From Embleya sp040605455 (GTDB lineage: Bacteria > Actinomycetota > Actinomycetes > Streptomycetales > Streptomycetaceae): DNA of 19,210 nucleotides. The notes below the pieces were generated by a model. That model had not been told where the DNA came from. It made no database searches and was given only the letters and a program-made list of their open reading frames with translations. Numbering within the stretch: the first letter of the stretch is position 1; each line of letters begins with the position of its first letter. Positions 1 to 6,938 of this stretch are shown here, in pieces. Position numbers and translations under genes: made by a program. The DNA is taken from contig NZ_JBEXCV010000162.1 of the NCBI RefSeq assembly GCF_040605455.1, positions 1-19,210 of the forward strand, in the 5' to 3' direction.

Positions 1-118
1 CAACCGCAACGCCGCGGCCGCGGCCGCGGCCGCGGCCGGGGCCCCGCCGCCGGTGTCGGTGAGTACGCCCACCCGGCACGTGCAGAACCAGTTCTGCCCC
101 GACCCGACCGTGAACTGA
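1..118 (+). CDS. C-terminal end of an unidentified protein (partial, enters from left edge)
   Basis: An open frame runs from base 2 to a TGA at 116-118 and would encode the last 38 residues of a protein whose start lies outside the window. The peptide begins with a run of alanines encoded by alternating GCG and GCC codons, then a Gly/Pro/Val/Ser stretch, and ends STPTRHVQNQFCPDPTVN. Third positions are almost all G or C, as expected of real coding DNA here. A hairpin begins exactly at the stop codon (117-141), which supports a gene end. I do not recognise the family. The poly-Ala stretch suggests a flexible linker before a short tail with one cysteine. The frame and stop are visible; that it is a gene is inferred. 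Confidence 0.5.
   Translation, partial: NRNAAAAAAAAAGAPPPVSVSTPTRHVQNQFCPDPTVN
14..37. repeat. Simple-sequence repeat, (GCGGCC)4
   Basis: Four perfect copies of the hexamer GCGGCC lie head to tail at 14-19, 20-25, 26-31 and 32-37. They sit inside the partial coding region and encode Ala-Ala pairs, so a change in copy number would lengthen or shorten a poly-Ala tract without changing frame. Confidence 0.85.
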
Positions 119-159
119 CCCGGTTCGCCGGCGGCCGGGTCGAAGCGGATCCTCGACCC
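117..159 (+). terminator. Two overlapping, mutually exclusive hairpins at the end of the left-edge gene
   Basis: The first stem pairs GACCCGG (117-123) with CCGGGTC (135-141), and its left arm begins in the stop codon. The second pairs GGGTCGA (137-143) with TCGACCC (153-159). They share bases 137-141, so only one can form at a time. There is no T-run, which is usual for terminators in GC-rich actinomycetes. The pairing is visible; the terminator role is inferred from position. Confidence 0.45.
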
Positions 160-234
160 CCCCGGTCGGATCGGGCCACGGCGGCGGGCGTCGCCGACCC
201 GGCGGGGTGCGCGGCTACGCACGTCACCGATCCG

Positions 235-260
235 CGCCGGTGCGCGGACACGCACCGGCG
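235..260 (-). terminator. Strong hairpin downstream of the LAL-type regulator gene
   Basis: CGCCGGTGCG (235-244) and CGCACCGGCG (251-260) form a perfect 10-bp GC-rich stem with a 6-nt loop. It begins 43 nt after the stop codon of the regulator on the - strand, in the gap between convergent genes, so it is a likely factor-independent terminator. No U-tract follows. Confidence 0.65.
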
Positions 261-303
261 GGAAACGCCGGGTGAGGGGTCGTTCGCACCGGGGCCGCGC
301 CGA

Positions 304-3078
304 TCAGCGGCGGATGTGTTCGGCGGGACCGGCGACCTGCACCGCGGCCTGCTCGCCCGGGCGTTGGGGCTGCCGGTGCGAGTCTGAGTCGGCCGCCGCG
401 GGCCCGGTGCCGCGGGGCTTGTCGCCGGTCCGCAGGACGGTGCCGCGCGGTCCGGGGGTGGGGCGGCACCAATCCAGGTGCGACCGCAGGTGGGCGGGTA
501 GTTGCCGACGGTTCCTGATGTCGAGCTTGCGGTAGACCCGGGTCAGGTGCTGCTCGACGGTGCTCACCGTGATGAACAACTCCTCGGCGATGCCCCGGTT
601 GCTGTAACCGGACGCGGCCAGCGCGGCGACCCGCCTCTCCGATTCGCTCAGATTCGCGCCCGCGCCACCGGTGTTCGCCGGCAACAGGTCGGCGTATGCG
701 TGCGCGATGGTGCGCGCCCGCGGGCGTGCGCCGCAGTCCCGGGTCAGGTGCCAGACGCGGGACTGCAGGGTGGCGGCGCGGACCGGTTCGGCCAGGGCCC
801 GATAGGACTCGGCGAGGGCCTCCAGGGTGCGGGCCAACTCCAGCGTGTCCTCGGACCGGCGCAGCGCCTCGACCGCCTGGGCCAGCAGTGCCGGGCGTTC
901 GGCGACGTCGACGGTCATCGCGCGCAGCCGCAGCGTGGTTCCGCGGATCCGGCCGCCACCGGGGCCGCACAGCCGCAGTTGCTCGGCCACCAGCTCCCGG
1001 GCGCGCTCGGTCTCGTCGAGCCGCAGCAGGGCCTCGGCGGCGTCGGTCCGCCAAGGCACGAAGAACGGCTGGTCCACCCCCCAGGTATGGACCAGCCAGG
1101 CCACCTGCAGGAAGTCGGCGAGCGCGGCCCGGACCCGATCGGTGGCCAGCAGGAACCGGCCCCGGGCCCGCAGGTAGGCGAGTCCGTGCAGGCTGGTGAA
1201 CAGGTCCTTGCCGACCGGCTGGTTCACCTGGTGTGCGGCGGCCCCGTAGTCGCCCATCTCGGTGTACACACAGATCAGGGTCGCCAGCGGGCCGCCGAGG
1301 AACAGACTCCCGGCGCGTTCGGGAAGTACCGCCATCGCCTGCCGCGCGTACTTCTCCGCATCCGGCAACCGGCCCTGGCGCAGCGCCGCCTGCGCACATG
1401 CGGAGCCGAACACGGCCTGCCAGCCGGGGGCTTCGCGCCGGATCGATTCGGCGAGCAGGGCCTGGGCGTGGGCTTCCGCGCGGCTCGCGCGGTCCCGGTC
1501 GATCAGCAGGTTCAGTGCGGCGACCAGCGGTGACAGGGTCACGTCGGTCAACCCGGAGATACGCAACAGTCGTTCGGCGGCCTCGATGCGCTCCACCGGA
1601 TCGGGCGACGGCGCGGCCGGGTGCGGGTGGCGCAGCCACGAGAGCGGGAGATCCGATTCGACGTGGTCGACCCACTCCGCCCGTGGGTCGGTGCGTTCCT
1701 TGAGGCGGTCGAGAACCCGGCGGGCGGCGTCGAGGCGGCCGTGCGACAACAATTGGTGGGCCAGCGCCGTCATGCTCGACTCGGGCAGGTCGCCCAGTGC
1801 CAGTGCGGTCAACGGCGCGCCCAGGGACCGCTGTTCGGCGGCGTGCGGGTTGAGCCGTCCGGTGACCTCGGCGAGCCGGACGTGCGTCTCGGCGCGCAGG
1901 GCCGGATCTCGGCACTGCTCGGCGGCCAGTTCGAGACAGGCGATCGCCCGGTGGGCCCGATCCTCGTCCAACGCCTCCTCGGCGGCCTCGCGCAGCACGT
2001 CCACCGCCCACGGGTCGGGCGCCTGGTGTGCGGCGAGCAGATGGGTGGCGATCCGGGCCGCCGGGGCACCCCGGTGCCGGAGCACGGTGGCGGCGCGGCG
2101 GTGCAGACCGCTGTGTTCGGCCGGACCCAGGCTGTCCAGCAGCGCGTTGCGAGCCGCGCGGCGCAGGCGGTCCCCGTCCAGCAGGCCGGCGCCGGACAGC
2201 GCGCCCAGGGCCTGTGCGGTGGCGAGTGCGGTGGTGTCGGCGAGCCGACGCAGCACCTCGGCCGATGCGCCGGCATCCAGGACGGCGGCGGCCTTGGCCA
2301 CCCGCCACATCCCGGTTCCGCCGCGGCGCAGGCAGGTCAGTACGGCCTGGCCATACGGGCCGCCGGGTGCCGGGGCGGTTGCGGGGCCGGCCGCGGACCG
2401 GTGCTCCGCGATCAGTGCGCGCAGCAGCAGCGGGTTGCCGCCGGTGAGTTCGTGGTACTGCTCAGCCCGCCCCGGGTCCGCGGCGCCCGGACCCACGGCC
2501 AGCAGTTCCGCCACGCCGGCCGGGCTCAGGGGCGCCAGGCGGATCCGACCCAGGTCGGGTCGGCGCAGGAACTCCGTGCCCAACTGCGGGTCCGTCAGGG
2601 CGAAGTCGAGCGAGCGGGCGAGCAGTACGAGCACCCGGGCCCGGCCCGAGTGGCGGGCCAGGTGCAACAGGCAGCGCACCGAGGCGGCGTCGGCGTGCTG
2701 CACGTCGTCCAGCGACACCACCACGGGTTGCCGGAGCGCGGCTTCGTGGATCGCGGTGGTGAATCGCCGGGCCGCGCGGGTGGTGTCCTCGTCCTCGACC
2801 AGCCGGTCCAGGGCGAGGGCCAGGCGGGTCGGTACGGCCGGGCCGTCGAGGAACTGGCCCAGGATCGCCAGGGGTCGGGCGCGGGCCGTGGCCGATCCGG
2901 TCGCGGACAGCGACACCGCGCCGATGGCCGCCGCCTGCTCGCCGACCCAGCCGAGTATCTCGCTCTTGCCGCAACCCACGGCGCCGTCGACCAGGACGCC
3001 GCCGCCCCGCGCGGCGGCGCAGTCCCGGAGCGCCGTGCGTAACCTGCCGATTTCCGGCCCTCGTTCGATGAACTCCAT
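304..3078 (-). CDS. LAL-type LuxR family transcriptional regulator with N-terminal AAA ATPase
   Basis: This is a large cytoplasmic regulator of 924 residues, within the usual 850-1000 range for LAL proteins. From the ATG at 3078 the order is: an ATPase domain with Walker A GAVGCGKS (about 32-39) and Walker B VVVSLDDVQ (about 119-127), a long helical repeat middle region of TPR-like character, and a LuxR helix-turn-helix at about 810-862 (LSESERRVAALAASGYSNRG...). I chose ATG 3078 because the conserved start MEFIERGPEIGRLR begins there; the in-frame ATG at 3177 would add 33 unconserved residues and lies upstream of a plausible promoter. A hydrophilic tail of about 60 residues after the HTH is unusual, since the family normally ends soon after it. 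LAL proteins often activate secondary-metabolite or sugar-use genes after ligand and ATP binding. The target is unknown, as no obvious cluster adjoins it. Confidence 0.93.
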   Translation of the reverse strand: MEFIERGPEIGRLRTALRDCAAARGGGVLVDGAVGCGKSEILGWVGEQAAAIGAVSLSATGSATARARPLAILGQFLDGPAVPTRLALALDRLVEDEDTTRAARRFTTAIHEAALRQPVVVSLDDVQHADAASVRCLLHLARHSGRARVLVLLARSLDFALTDPQLGTEFLRRPDLGRIRLAPLSPAGVAELLAVGPGAADPGRAEQYHELTGGNPLLLRALIAEHRSAAGPATAPAPGGPYGQAVLTCLRRGGTGMWRVAKAAAVLDAGASAEVLRRLADTTALATAQALGALSGAGLLDGDRLRRAARNALLDSLGPAEHSGLHRRAATVLRHRGAPAARIATHLLAAHQAPDPWAVDVLREAAEEALDEDRAHRAIACLELAAEQCRDPALRAETHVRLAEVTGRLNPHAAEQRSLGAPLTALALGDLPESSMTALAHQLLSHGRLDAARRVLDRLKERTDPRAEWVDHVESDLPLSWLRHPHPAAPSPDPVERIEAAERLLRISGLTDVTLSPLVAALNLLIDRDRASRAEAHAQALLAESIRREAPGWQAVFGSACAQAALRQGRLPDAEKYARQAMAVLPERAGSLFLGGPLATLICVYTEMGDYGAAAHQVNQPVGKDLFTSLHGLAYLRARGRFLLATDRVRAALADFLQVAWLVHTWGVDQPFFVPWRTDAAEALLRLDETERARELVAEQLRLCGPGGGRIRGTTLRLRAMTVDVAERPALLAQAVEALRRSEDTLELARTLEALAESYRALAEPVRAATLQSRVWHLTRDCGARPRARTIAHAYADLLPANTGGAGANLSESERRVAALAASGYSNRGIAEELFITVSTVEQHLTRVYRKLDIRNRRQLPAHLRSHLDWCRPTPGPRGTVLRTGDKPRGTGPAAADSDSHRQPQRPGEQAAVQVAGPAEHIRR

Positions 3079-3129
3079 GGCCTTTGCGAGCCCCCAAGTG
3101 TCGCCCTGCACACGTTCTCCCACCGGTGC

Positions 3130-3159
3130 ATGAAACCTCGGCCCCGCCGGCCTCGTCAA
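3130..3159 (-). promoter_or_regulatory. Candidate sigma70-type promoter for the LAL-type regulator
   Basis: On the - strand TTGACG (3159-3154) is followed after 18 nt by TTTCAT (3135-3130). It lies about 50 nt upstream of the ATG at 3078 and would exclude the longer reading frame starting at 3177. The -35 element is good and the -10 weak, so this is a suggestion from sequence only. Confidence 0.35.
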
Positions 3160-3456
3160 CCATAGGTAACCGGCCATTGACCGCTAGTGACAGCGGGAGG
3201 GTTGCGCACGCGTACGACACGAGGGCTGCGGCGGCGCGCGGGAATCGGGATGGCGGGTGTCGCGAGAGCGCGGATGGGCACGGGCCGGGACAGGCGAAGG
3301 CCGCGGTGTGGGCGCGGCCACGGGTGGCGGTGGGCCGGGTGGGTGCCGACGGCAGTGGGGCCGGTGGTGGCGCGTCTTGACGGGTTGCGCACGCGCGTCG
3401 GGCCGCTCCTGTCGGGGTCGACGGCGTGAGCGGGCGTGCCGGTGGTGCGCGCGTGC

Positions 3457-3489
3457 GAGTGCCGCCCCCGGGGTCGGGAGGCGGCACTC
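3457..3489 (-). terminator. Terminator hairpin after the ABC exporter operon
   Basis: GAGTGCCGCC (3457-3466) and GGCGGCACTC (3480-3489) are perfect inverted repeats of 10 bp. Inner CCC/GGG pairing (3467-3469 with 3476-3478) extends the stem past a single bulged A. It starts 39 nt downstream of the permease stop codon on the - strand. The stem is long and stable; the terminator function is inferred from position. Confidence 0.7.
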
Positions 3490-3528
3490 CGGCGTGGGCA
3501 CCGGGTCACTCGCGCGGGTGGGCGTGGG

Positions 3529-6054
3529 TCATTCGCGCGTGGCGGCCAGTTCGATCGGGCGGTGACGGAGGAGAGCCTGGGCCGGGAGTACAGTGCTCAG
3601 CAGCGCGATGAGCGCGCAGGCGGCGGTGATCCCGGCCGGCGTGGTCCACGGCAGGATGAGCGGCGCGTCTTGGACGAGTCGGCCCCAGGCGGCGTGAAGT
3701 CCGGTGAGCACCAGGCTTGTTGCCGCCGTGGCGAGGACGACGCCGATGGCCGTGATCAGCAGTGCCTCGGTGGCCAACAGGCGCAGTACCTGGCGGCGGG
3801 TGACCCCGGCCAGCCGCAGCAGGGCCAGTTCGCGGGTGCGGACGGCGGTGGCCATCAGCAGCGTGTTGGCGATCGCGATGCCGCTGTACACCAGGGCGAT
3901 GGTCAGCAGCAGGCCGATGCCCAGGCGGTTCTGCCGGGCGATGTCGCGCTGCACGGCGGTGGTCCAGTCCTTCGAGGTCACCTCGCGGGCCCCCTGGCCC
4001 CGGATCGCCTCGGTCAGTGCGGCGGCCGCGGTGCCGCGATCGGTGCCCGGGCGCAGTGCGACGTACATTCGGGCCGGTCGGGTGGTCCCGGCGGTGGTCG
4101 GGGTCAGGAACACGCCGCCGTTGCCGGTGCCTTCGGTCAATACGGCCGCGACGCGCAACGAGAGTGGGCTGCCGTCCGCGCGCCAGAGCGCGATCCGGTC
4201 GCCGACCCGTCGGTTCCAACCCCGGTCGACCACGATCGTGTCGTCGCGCAGGTCCGCCATCGAGCCCGCCTCCACCGACAGGTGCAGTGCGGTGGATCCG
4301 GCGGTGTCGATCGCCTGGGCGGCATACGGCCGGACCACGTCGCCCTCCAGCAAGGCGGTCGTACGCGGCGTGGGGATCGTGTACACCGTGGTGGGGGTCA
4401 GCGCGACGGCGTCCGTGCCGGGGACGGCCCGTACCCGGTCCACGAGTTCGCGATCGAGCCCGGCGGCGCCCTCGGGCACGACGACGAAGTCGGCCGCGCT
4501 CGCCTGGGCGCGCAACTCGCGGGTGTGCGCCGCGTCGACCGAACCGGTCGCGCCGAGCAGGCACGCGGCCAGTGCGACACTCGCCAGCACGGGAGTGGCG
4601 GTCGCGGCGGTACGGGTGCCCGCGGTGACCGTGTTGGCCCGCACCAGCATTGCGCCCGCCCCCCGGCCCAGGGTGAACGGCCGGGTCAGCACAGCCGCCA
4701 ACACCCGGGCGAGCAACGGCGCGAGCAGCACCACACCGCCGGTGATCAGCAGCGTGAACGACATGATGTTGCCCAGGTCGAAGGCGAGTTGCGGCAGCAG
4801 GCCGGCCACGCCCGCCAGTGCGGCGATGCCGCAGCCGAGCACGAGAACGCCCGCGGACGAACGAATCCGCGAGCCGGACCGACGCTCCACCGTCGCCTCG
4901 TGCAGCGCCTCGATCGGCCGGATCCGCCCGGCGCGCACCGACGCGGCGACCACCGCGAGCAGCGCGACCGCCCAACCGATCAGCAGCGCGACCAGCAGAG
5001 CCACTATGGACAGCGGGGAGAAGCGGACCGCGAACCAGGCCGGCGCGAAGTCGTTGGAGGCCAGCCAGTCCGCGAGCAATGGGCCGCCGAGGACCCCCAG
5101 TGCGCTGCCCGCGACGGACGCGGCCAGTCCCAGCGCGGCGGCCTCGGCCAGCAGCAGGCGGCGCAGTTGGCGCGGCGTGCCGCCGAGGGCGCGCAGCAGT
5201 GCCAGTTCGCGGCGGCGCTGGGCGACGGCGTAGGCGAAGGTCGAGGCGACCACCAGGATCGCCACGAACGCGGCGACGCCGCCCGCGACGCCGAGCAGGG
5301 TCTGGGTGCCGATCATCTTGGAGTGGTCGCGCAGCGTACCGGGGTCCGCGCTCGCCCGGGCGATGCCGGTGAGCAGTTCGACCCGGGTGGCACCGGGATG
5401 TTCGGCGGCCAGCACGGCGCGCACCGGCGCAGTCGGGCCGGACACGATCAGCGCGTCCACCGCGGGCGATAGGCGCTCGGCCTCGGCGTCGGTGAAGAAC
5501 AGGGCGTGCTCGAAGCCGACCGGCGCGGTGACACCGGAGACGGTGTAGGTGCGCGGACCCGACGGGGTCGAGACGGTGACGACCGTGCCCGTCAGCGCGG
5601 GATCGCCGCCGCCGACCACCACGCGGTCGGCGCCGGCCGGCTCCTGTCCCGCGGTGAGCGCGTAGCGCCCGTATCGGGCGGTGGACCACGGGTGGCCGAC
5701 CCGGTCGGCGGGACCCGTGAGCGGCGCGTGCAGTCGGGTCGCGAAGTTGCGGTCCGCGACCACGGGCGCGACCGCGGCGAGCCCGGCCACCAGGTCGGCA
5801 CGCAGCGGGGGCACCAGGTCCAGTTCCTGGGTGTTGGTGCCGCTGAGCGGGCTGGTCACCCGTAGATCGGGCGCCACCCGGACCACCATCGGCGCGTCCG
5901 CGAACCGGAGGGGCGTGCGCCCGTCGTCGTCGGCGGTGGCCGCGACCACCAGGCCCATCGTGGCCAACAGCCCGACCCCCAGGGCCAGTGCGACGAACGC
6001 GCTCGCGAAGGCGGTCCAGCGGGTACGCAGCGTCATCAGGGCAAGGGTCAGCAC
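3529..6054 (-). CDS. FtsX-like ABC transporter permease (two FtsX domains)
   Basis: The 841-residue inner membrane protein is the permease partner of the ATPase encoded just upstream. It starts with a membrane helix (about 13-35), then an extracytoplasmic region, and a first FtsX block at about 255-375 with the typical AQRRRELALLRALGGTPRQL segment. Central helices follow at about 400-505, then a second extracytoplasmic domain, and a second FtsX block at about 712-835 with VRTRELALLRLAGVTRRQV. The start is a GTG at 6054, chosen because GGAGG lies 7 nt upstream and the GTG overlaps the ATPase stop (GTGCTGA), implying translational coupling. The frame stays open further upstream but only as a shadow of the ATPase gene. 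Such permeases export or extract lipids, lipoproteins or peptides, often in antibiotic resistance or envelope-stress responses. The substrate cannot be read from sequence. Confidence 0.93.
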   Translation of the reverse strand: MLTLALMTLRTRWTAFASAFVALALGVGLLATMGLVVAATADDDGRTPLRFADAPMVVRVAPDLRVTSPLSGTNTQELDLVPPLRADLVAGLAAVAPVVADRNFATRLHAPLTGPADRVGHPWSTARYGRYALTAGQEPAGADRVVVGGGDPALTGTVVTVSTPSGPRTYTVSGVTAPVGFEHALFFTDAEAERLSPAVDALIVSGPTAPVRAVLAAEHPGATRVELLTGIARASADPGTLRDHSKMIGTQTLLGVAGGVAAFVAILVVASTFAYAVAQRRRELALLRALGGTPRQLRRLLLAEAAALGLAASVAGSALGVLGGPLLADWLASNDFAPAWFAVRFSPLSIVALLVALLIGWAVALLAVVAASVRAGRIRPIEALHEATVERRSGSRIRSSAGVLVLGCGIAALAGVAGLLPQLAFDLGNIMSFTLLITGGVVLLAPLLARVLAAVLTRPFTLGRGAGAMLVRANTVTAGTRTAATATPVLASVALAACLLGATGSVDAAHTRELRAQASAADFVVVPEGAAGLDRELVDRVRAVPGTDAVALTPTTVYTIPTPRTTALLEGDVVRPYAAQAIDTAGSTALHLSVEAGSMADLRDDTIVVDRGWNRRVGDRIALWRADGSPLSLRVAAVLTEGTGNGGVFLTPTTAGTTRPARMYVALRPGTDRGTAAAALTEAIRGQGAREVTSKDWTTAVQRDIARQNRLGIGLLLTIALVYSGIAIANTLLMATAVRTRELALLRLAGVTRRQVLRLLATEALLITAIGVVLATAATSLVLTGLHAAWGRLVQDAPLILPWTTPAGITAACALIALLSTVLPAQALLRHRPIELAATRE

Positions 6055-6803
6055 GACGCCGCCTCCAGGTGGGTCATCCGGGCGACGACCGAGTCGGCAG
6101 TCGGCGTGTGCAGTTCGCCCGCGACCCGGCCGTCGGCCAGGAACAGCACCCGGTCCGCGACAGCGGCGGCCACCGGGTCGTGGGTGACCATGACGATGGT
6201 GCGCTCGTGCTCGTCCACCAGCGAGCGCAGCAGGGCCAGCACACCGCGCGTGCCGGCGGTGTCCAGGGCCCCGGTGGGCTCGTCGGCGAACAGCACCGTC
6301 GGTGCGGTGACCATTGCCCGGGCGATGGCGACCCGCTGCTGCTGGCCGCCGGACAACTCCGCCGGCCGGTGCCCCCCGCGATCGGCCAGACCGACCGAGG
6401 CCAGCGCGTCGCGGACCACGTGCCGGTCGATTGGGCGTTTGGCGAGCCGTAGCGGGAGCTCGACGTTCTGCGTCGCGGTCAGCGACGGCAACAGGTTGAA
6501 CGACTGGAAGACGAAGCCGATCCGGTCCCGGCGCAGTTCGGTCAGCCGGTTCTCGCTCAACCCGGCCAGTTCGGTGCCGCCGATCGCCACCGTGCCGCCG
6601 GTGGGCCGGTCCAGTCCGGCCGCGCACTGGAGCAGGGTCGACTTGCCCGAACCCGAAGGCCCCATCACCGCCGTGAAGCTGCCCACCGGGAAGCCCACGC
6701 TCACCCCGTCCAGCGCGGTCACCGCCGCCGCGCCGCTCCCGTAGGTGCGGCGCACCCCGTTCAGTCGTACCGCTTCCGCCCGCTGTCCCAGTCCCTGTTC
6801 CAT
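6048..6803 (-). CDS. ABC transporter ATP-binding protein (MacB/LolD type)
   Basis: The 251-residue cytoplasmic ATPase powers the FtsX-like permease encoded next. All family motifs are intact: Walker A GPSGSGKS (48-55), Q-loop with Gln100, signature LSGGQQQ (150-156), Walker B VLFADEP with catalytic Glu175, and H-loop His208. Length and motif spacing are normal for the MacB/LolD/SalX group. The ATG at 6803 gives a normal N-terminus, but the upstream Shine-Dalgarno is weak. The gene is first in a two-gene operon and is divergent from a sensor kinase gene, an arrangement in which the kinase/regulator pair commonly controls the exporter. Two inverted repeats lie in the shared upstream gap. Confidence 0.95.
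   Translation of the reverse strand: MEQGLGQRAEAVRLNGVRRTYGSGAAAVTALDGVSVGFPVGSFTAVMGPSGSGKSTLLQCAAGLDRPTGGTVAIGGTELAGLSENRLTELRRDRIGFVFQSFNLLPSLTATQNVELPLRLAKRPIDRHVVRDALASVGLADRGGHRPAELSGGQQQRVAIARAMVTAPTVLFADEPTGALDTAGTRGVLALLRSLVDEHERTIVMVTHDPVAAAVADRVLFLADGRVAGELHTPTADSVVARMTHLEAASC
6052..6066 (-). promoter_or_regulatory. Ribosome binding site deciding the permease GTG start
   Basis: GGAGG (6066-6062 on the - strand) lies inside the last codons of the ATPase gene, 7 nt before GTG 6054. It fixes the start at this GTG rather than at the in-frame ATG six codons later. Confidence 0.75.
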
Positions 6804-6843
6804 GGCTCAAGCCAACCGTCGAAGCCACCCGCGGCGCAGGACG

Positions 6844-6860
6844 CCAGGACCGAGTCCTGG
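6844..6860. promoter_or_regulatory. Perfect 17-bp palindrome in the ABC/two-component divergent region
   Basis: CCAGGAC (6844-6850), spacer CGA, GTCCTGG (6854-6860). It lies 41 bp upstream of the ATPase ATG and about 75 bp upstream of the kinase ATG. A perfect palindrome at this site is a candidate operator, for example for the NarL-type regulator encoded at 8207-8866. Binding is inferred, not shown. Confidence 0.5.
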
Positions 6861-6865
6861 GGTAT

Positions 6866-6896
6866 GGCCTGCCCTACCCCTTCGCGTAGGCAGGCC
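6866..6896. promoter_or_regulatory. Inverted repeat with one bulge in the same divergent region
   Basis: GGCCTGCCCTA (6866-6876) pairs with TAGGCAGGCC (6887-6896), leaving one extra C, with a 10-bp centre. It directly follows the 17-bp palindrome and sits just upstream of the leaderless kinase promoter. It could be a second operator site or a hairpin on an exporter transcript that starts further upstream. Confidence 0.45.
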
Positions 6897-6923
6897 CCCT
6901 GGGGGCGACGCCGCGCGGCCGAC

Positions 6924-6938
6924 TACGGTCACCCCATG
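6924..6938 (+). promoter_or_regulatory. Leaderless-type -10 element at the sensor kinase start
   Basis: TACGGT (6924-6929) is followed by exactly 6 nt and then ATG 6936. This is the TANNNT-N6-ATG layout known for actinobacterial leaderless transcripts, and no Shine-Dalgarno is present. No clear -35 element is visible. It supports ATG 6936 over the upstream in-frame ATG at 6864. Confidence 0.5.

Larger units (their letters stand above)
3079..3528. other. 450-bp region without a convincing gene
   Basis: This gap lies upstream of the LAL-type regulator and downstream of the ABC permease, both on the - strand. Open frames in it give Arg/Gly/Pro-rich peptides with no family resemblance and no good ribosome binding site. 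It holds the candidate promoter at 3130-3159, a G-rich stretch with a quadruplex-type motif at 3322-3343, and a terminator hairpin at 3457-3489. Its last 28 bases contain a near-duplicate of GGTCACTCGCGCG and GGTCATTCGCGCG around the permease stop codon. I see nothing else in it. Confidence 0.6.

Noticed and set aside
224..3133. Long open frames on both strands opposite or beside the LAL regulator (for example 1262-3133 + and 224-2308 -)
   Set aside because: They overlap the regulator, whose ATPase and HTH motifs are intact, and give Arg/Pro/Ser-rich peptides without domains.
3187..3429. Small + strand frame in the gene-free region, possible Arg-rich peptide
   Set aside because: There is no ribosome binding site, the residues simply reflect GC-rich DNA, and several overlapping frames of similar quality exist in the same stretch.
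3436..5472. A 678-codon + strand frame antisense to the FtsX-like permease
   Set aside because: It is rich in Gly, Gln, Arg and Asp with no domain, and is the complement of a well-supported membrane protein gene.
6864..6935. Upstream in-frame ATG for the sensor kinase
   Set aside because: The added 24 residues are Arg/Pro-rich and would be read from the inverted-repeat operator region. The ATG at 6936 has a leaderless promoter element and begins the conserved N-terminus.
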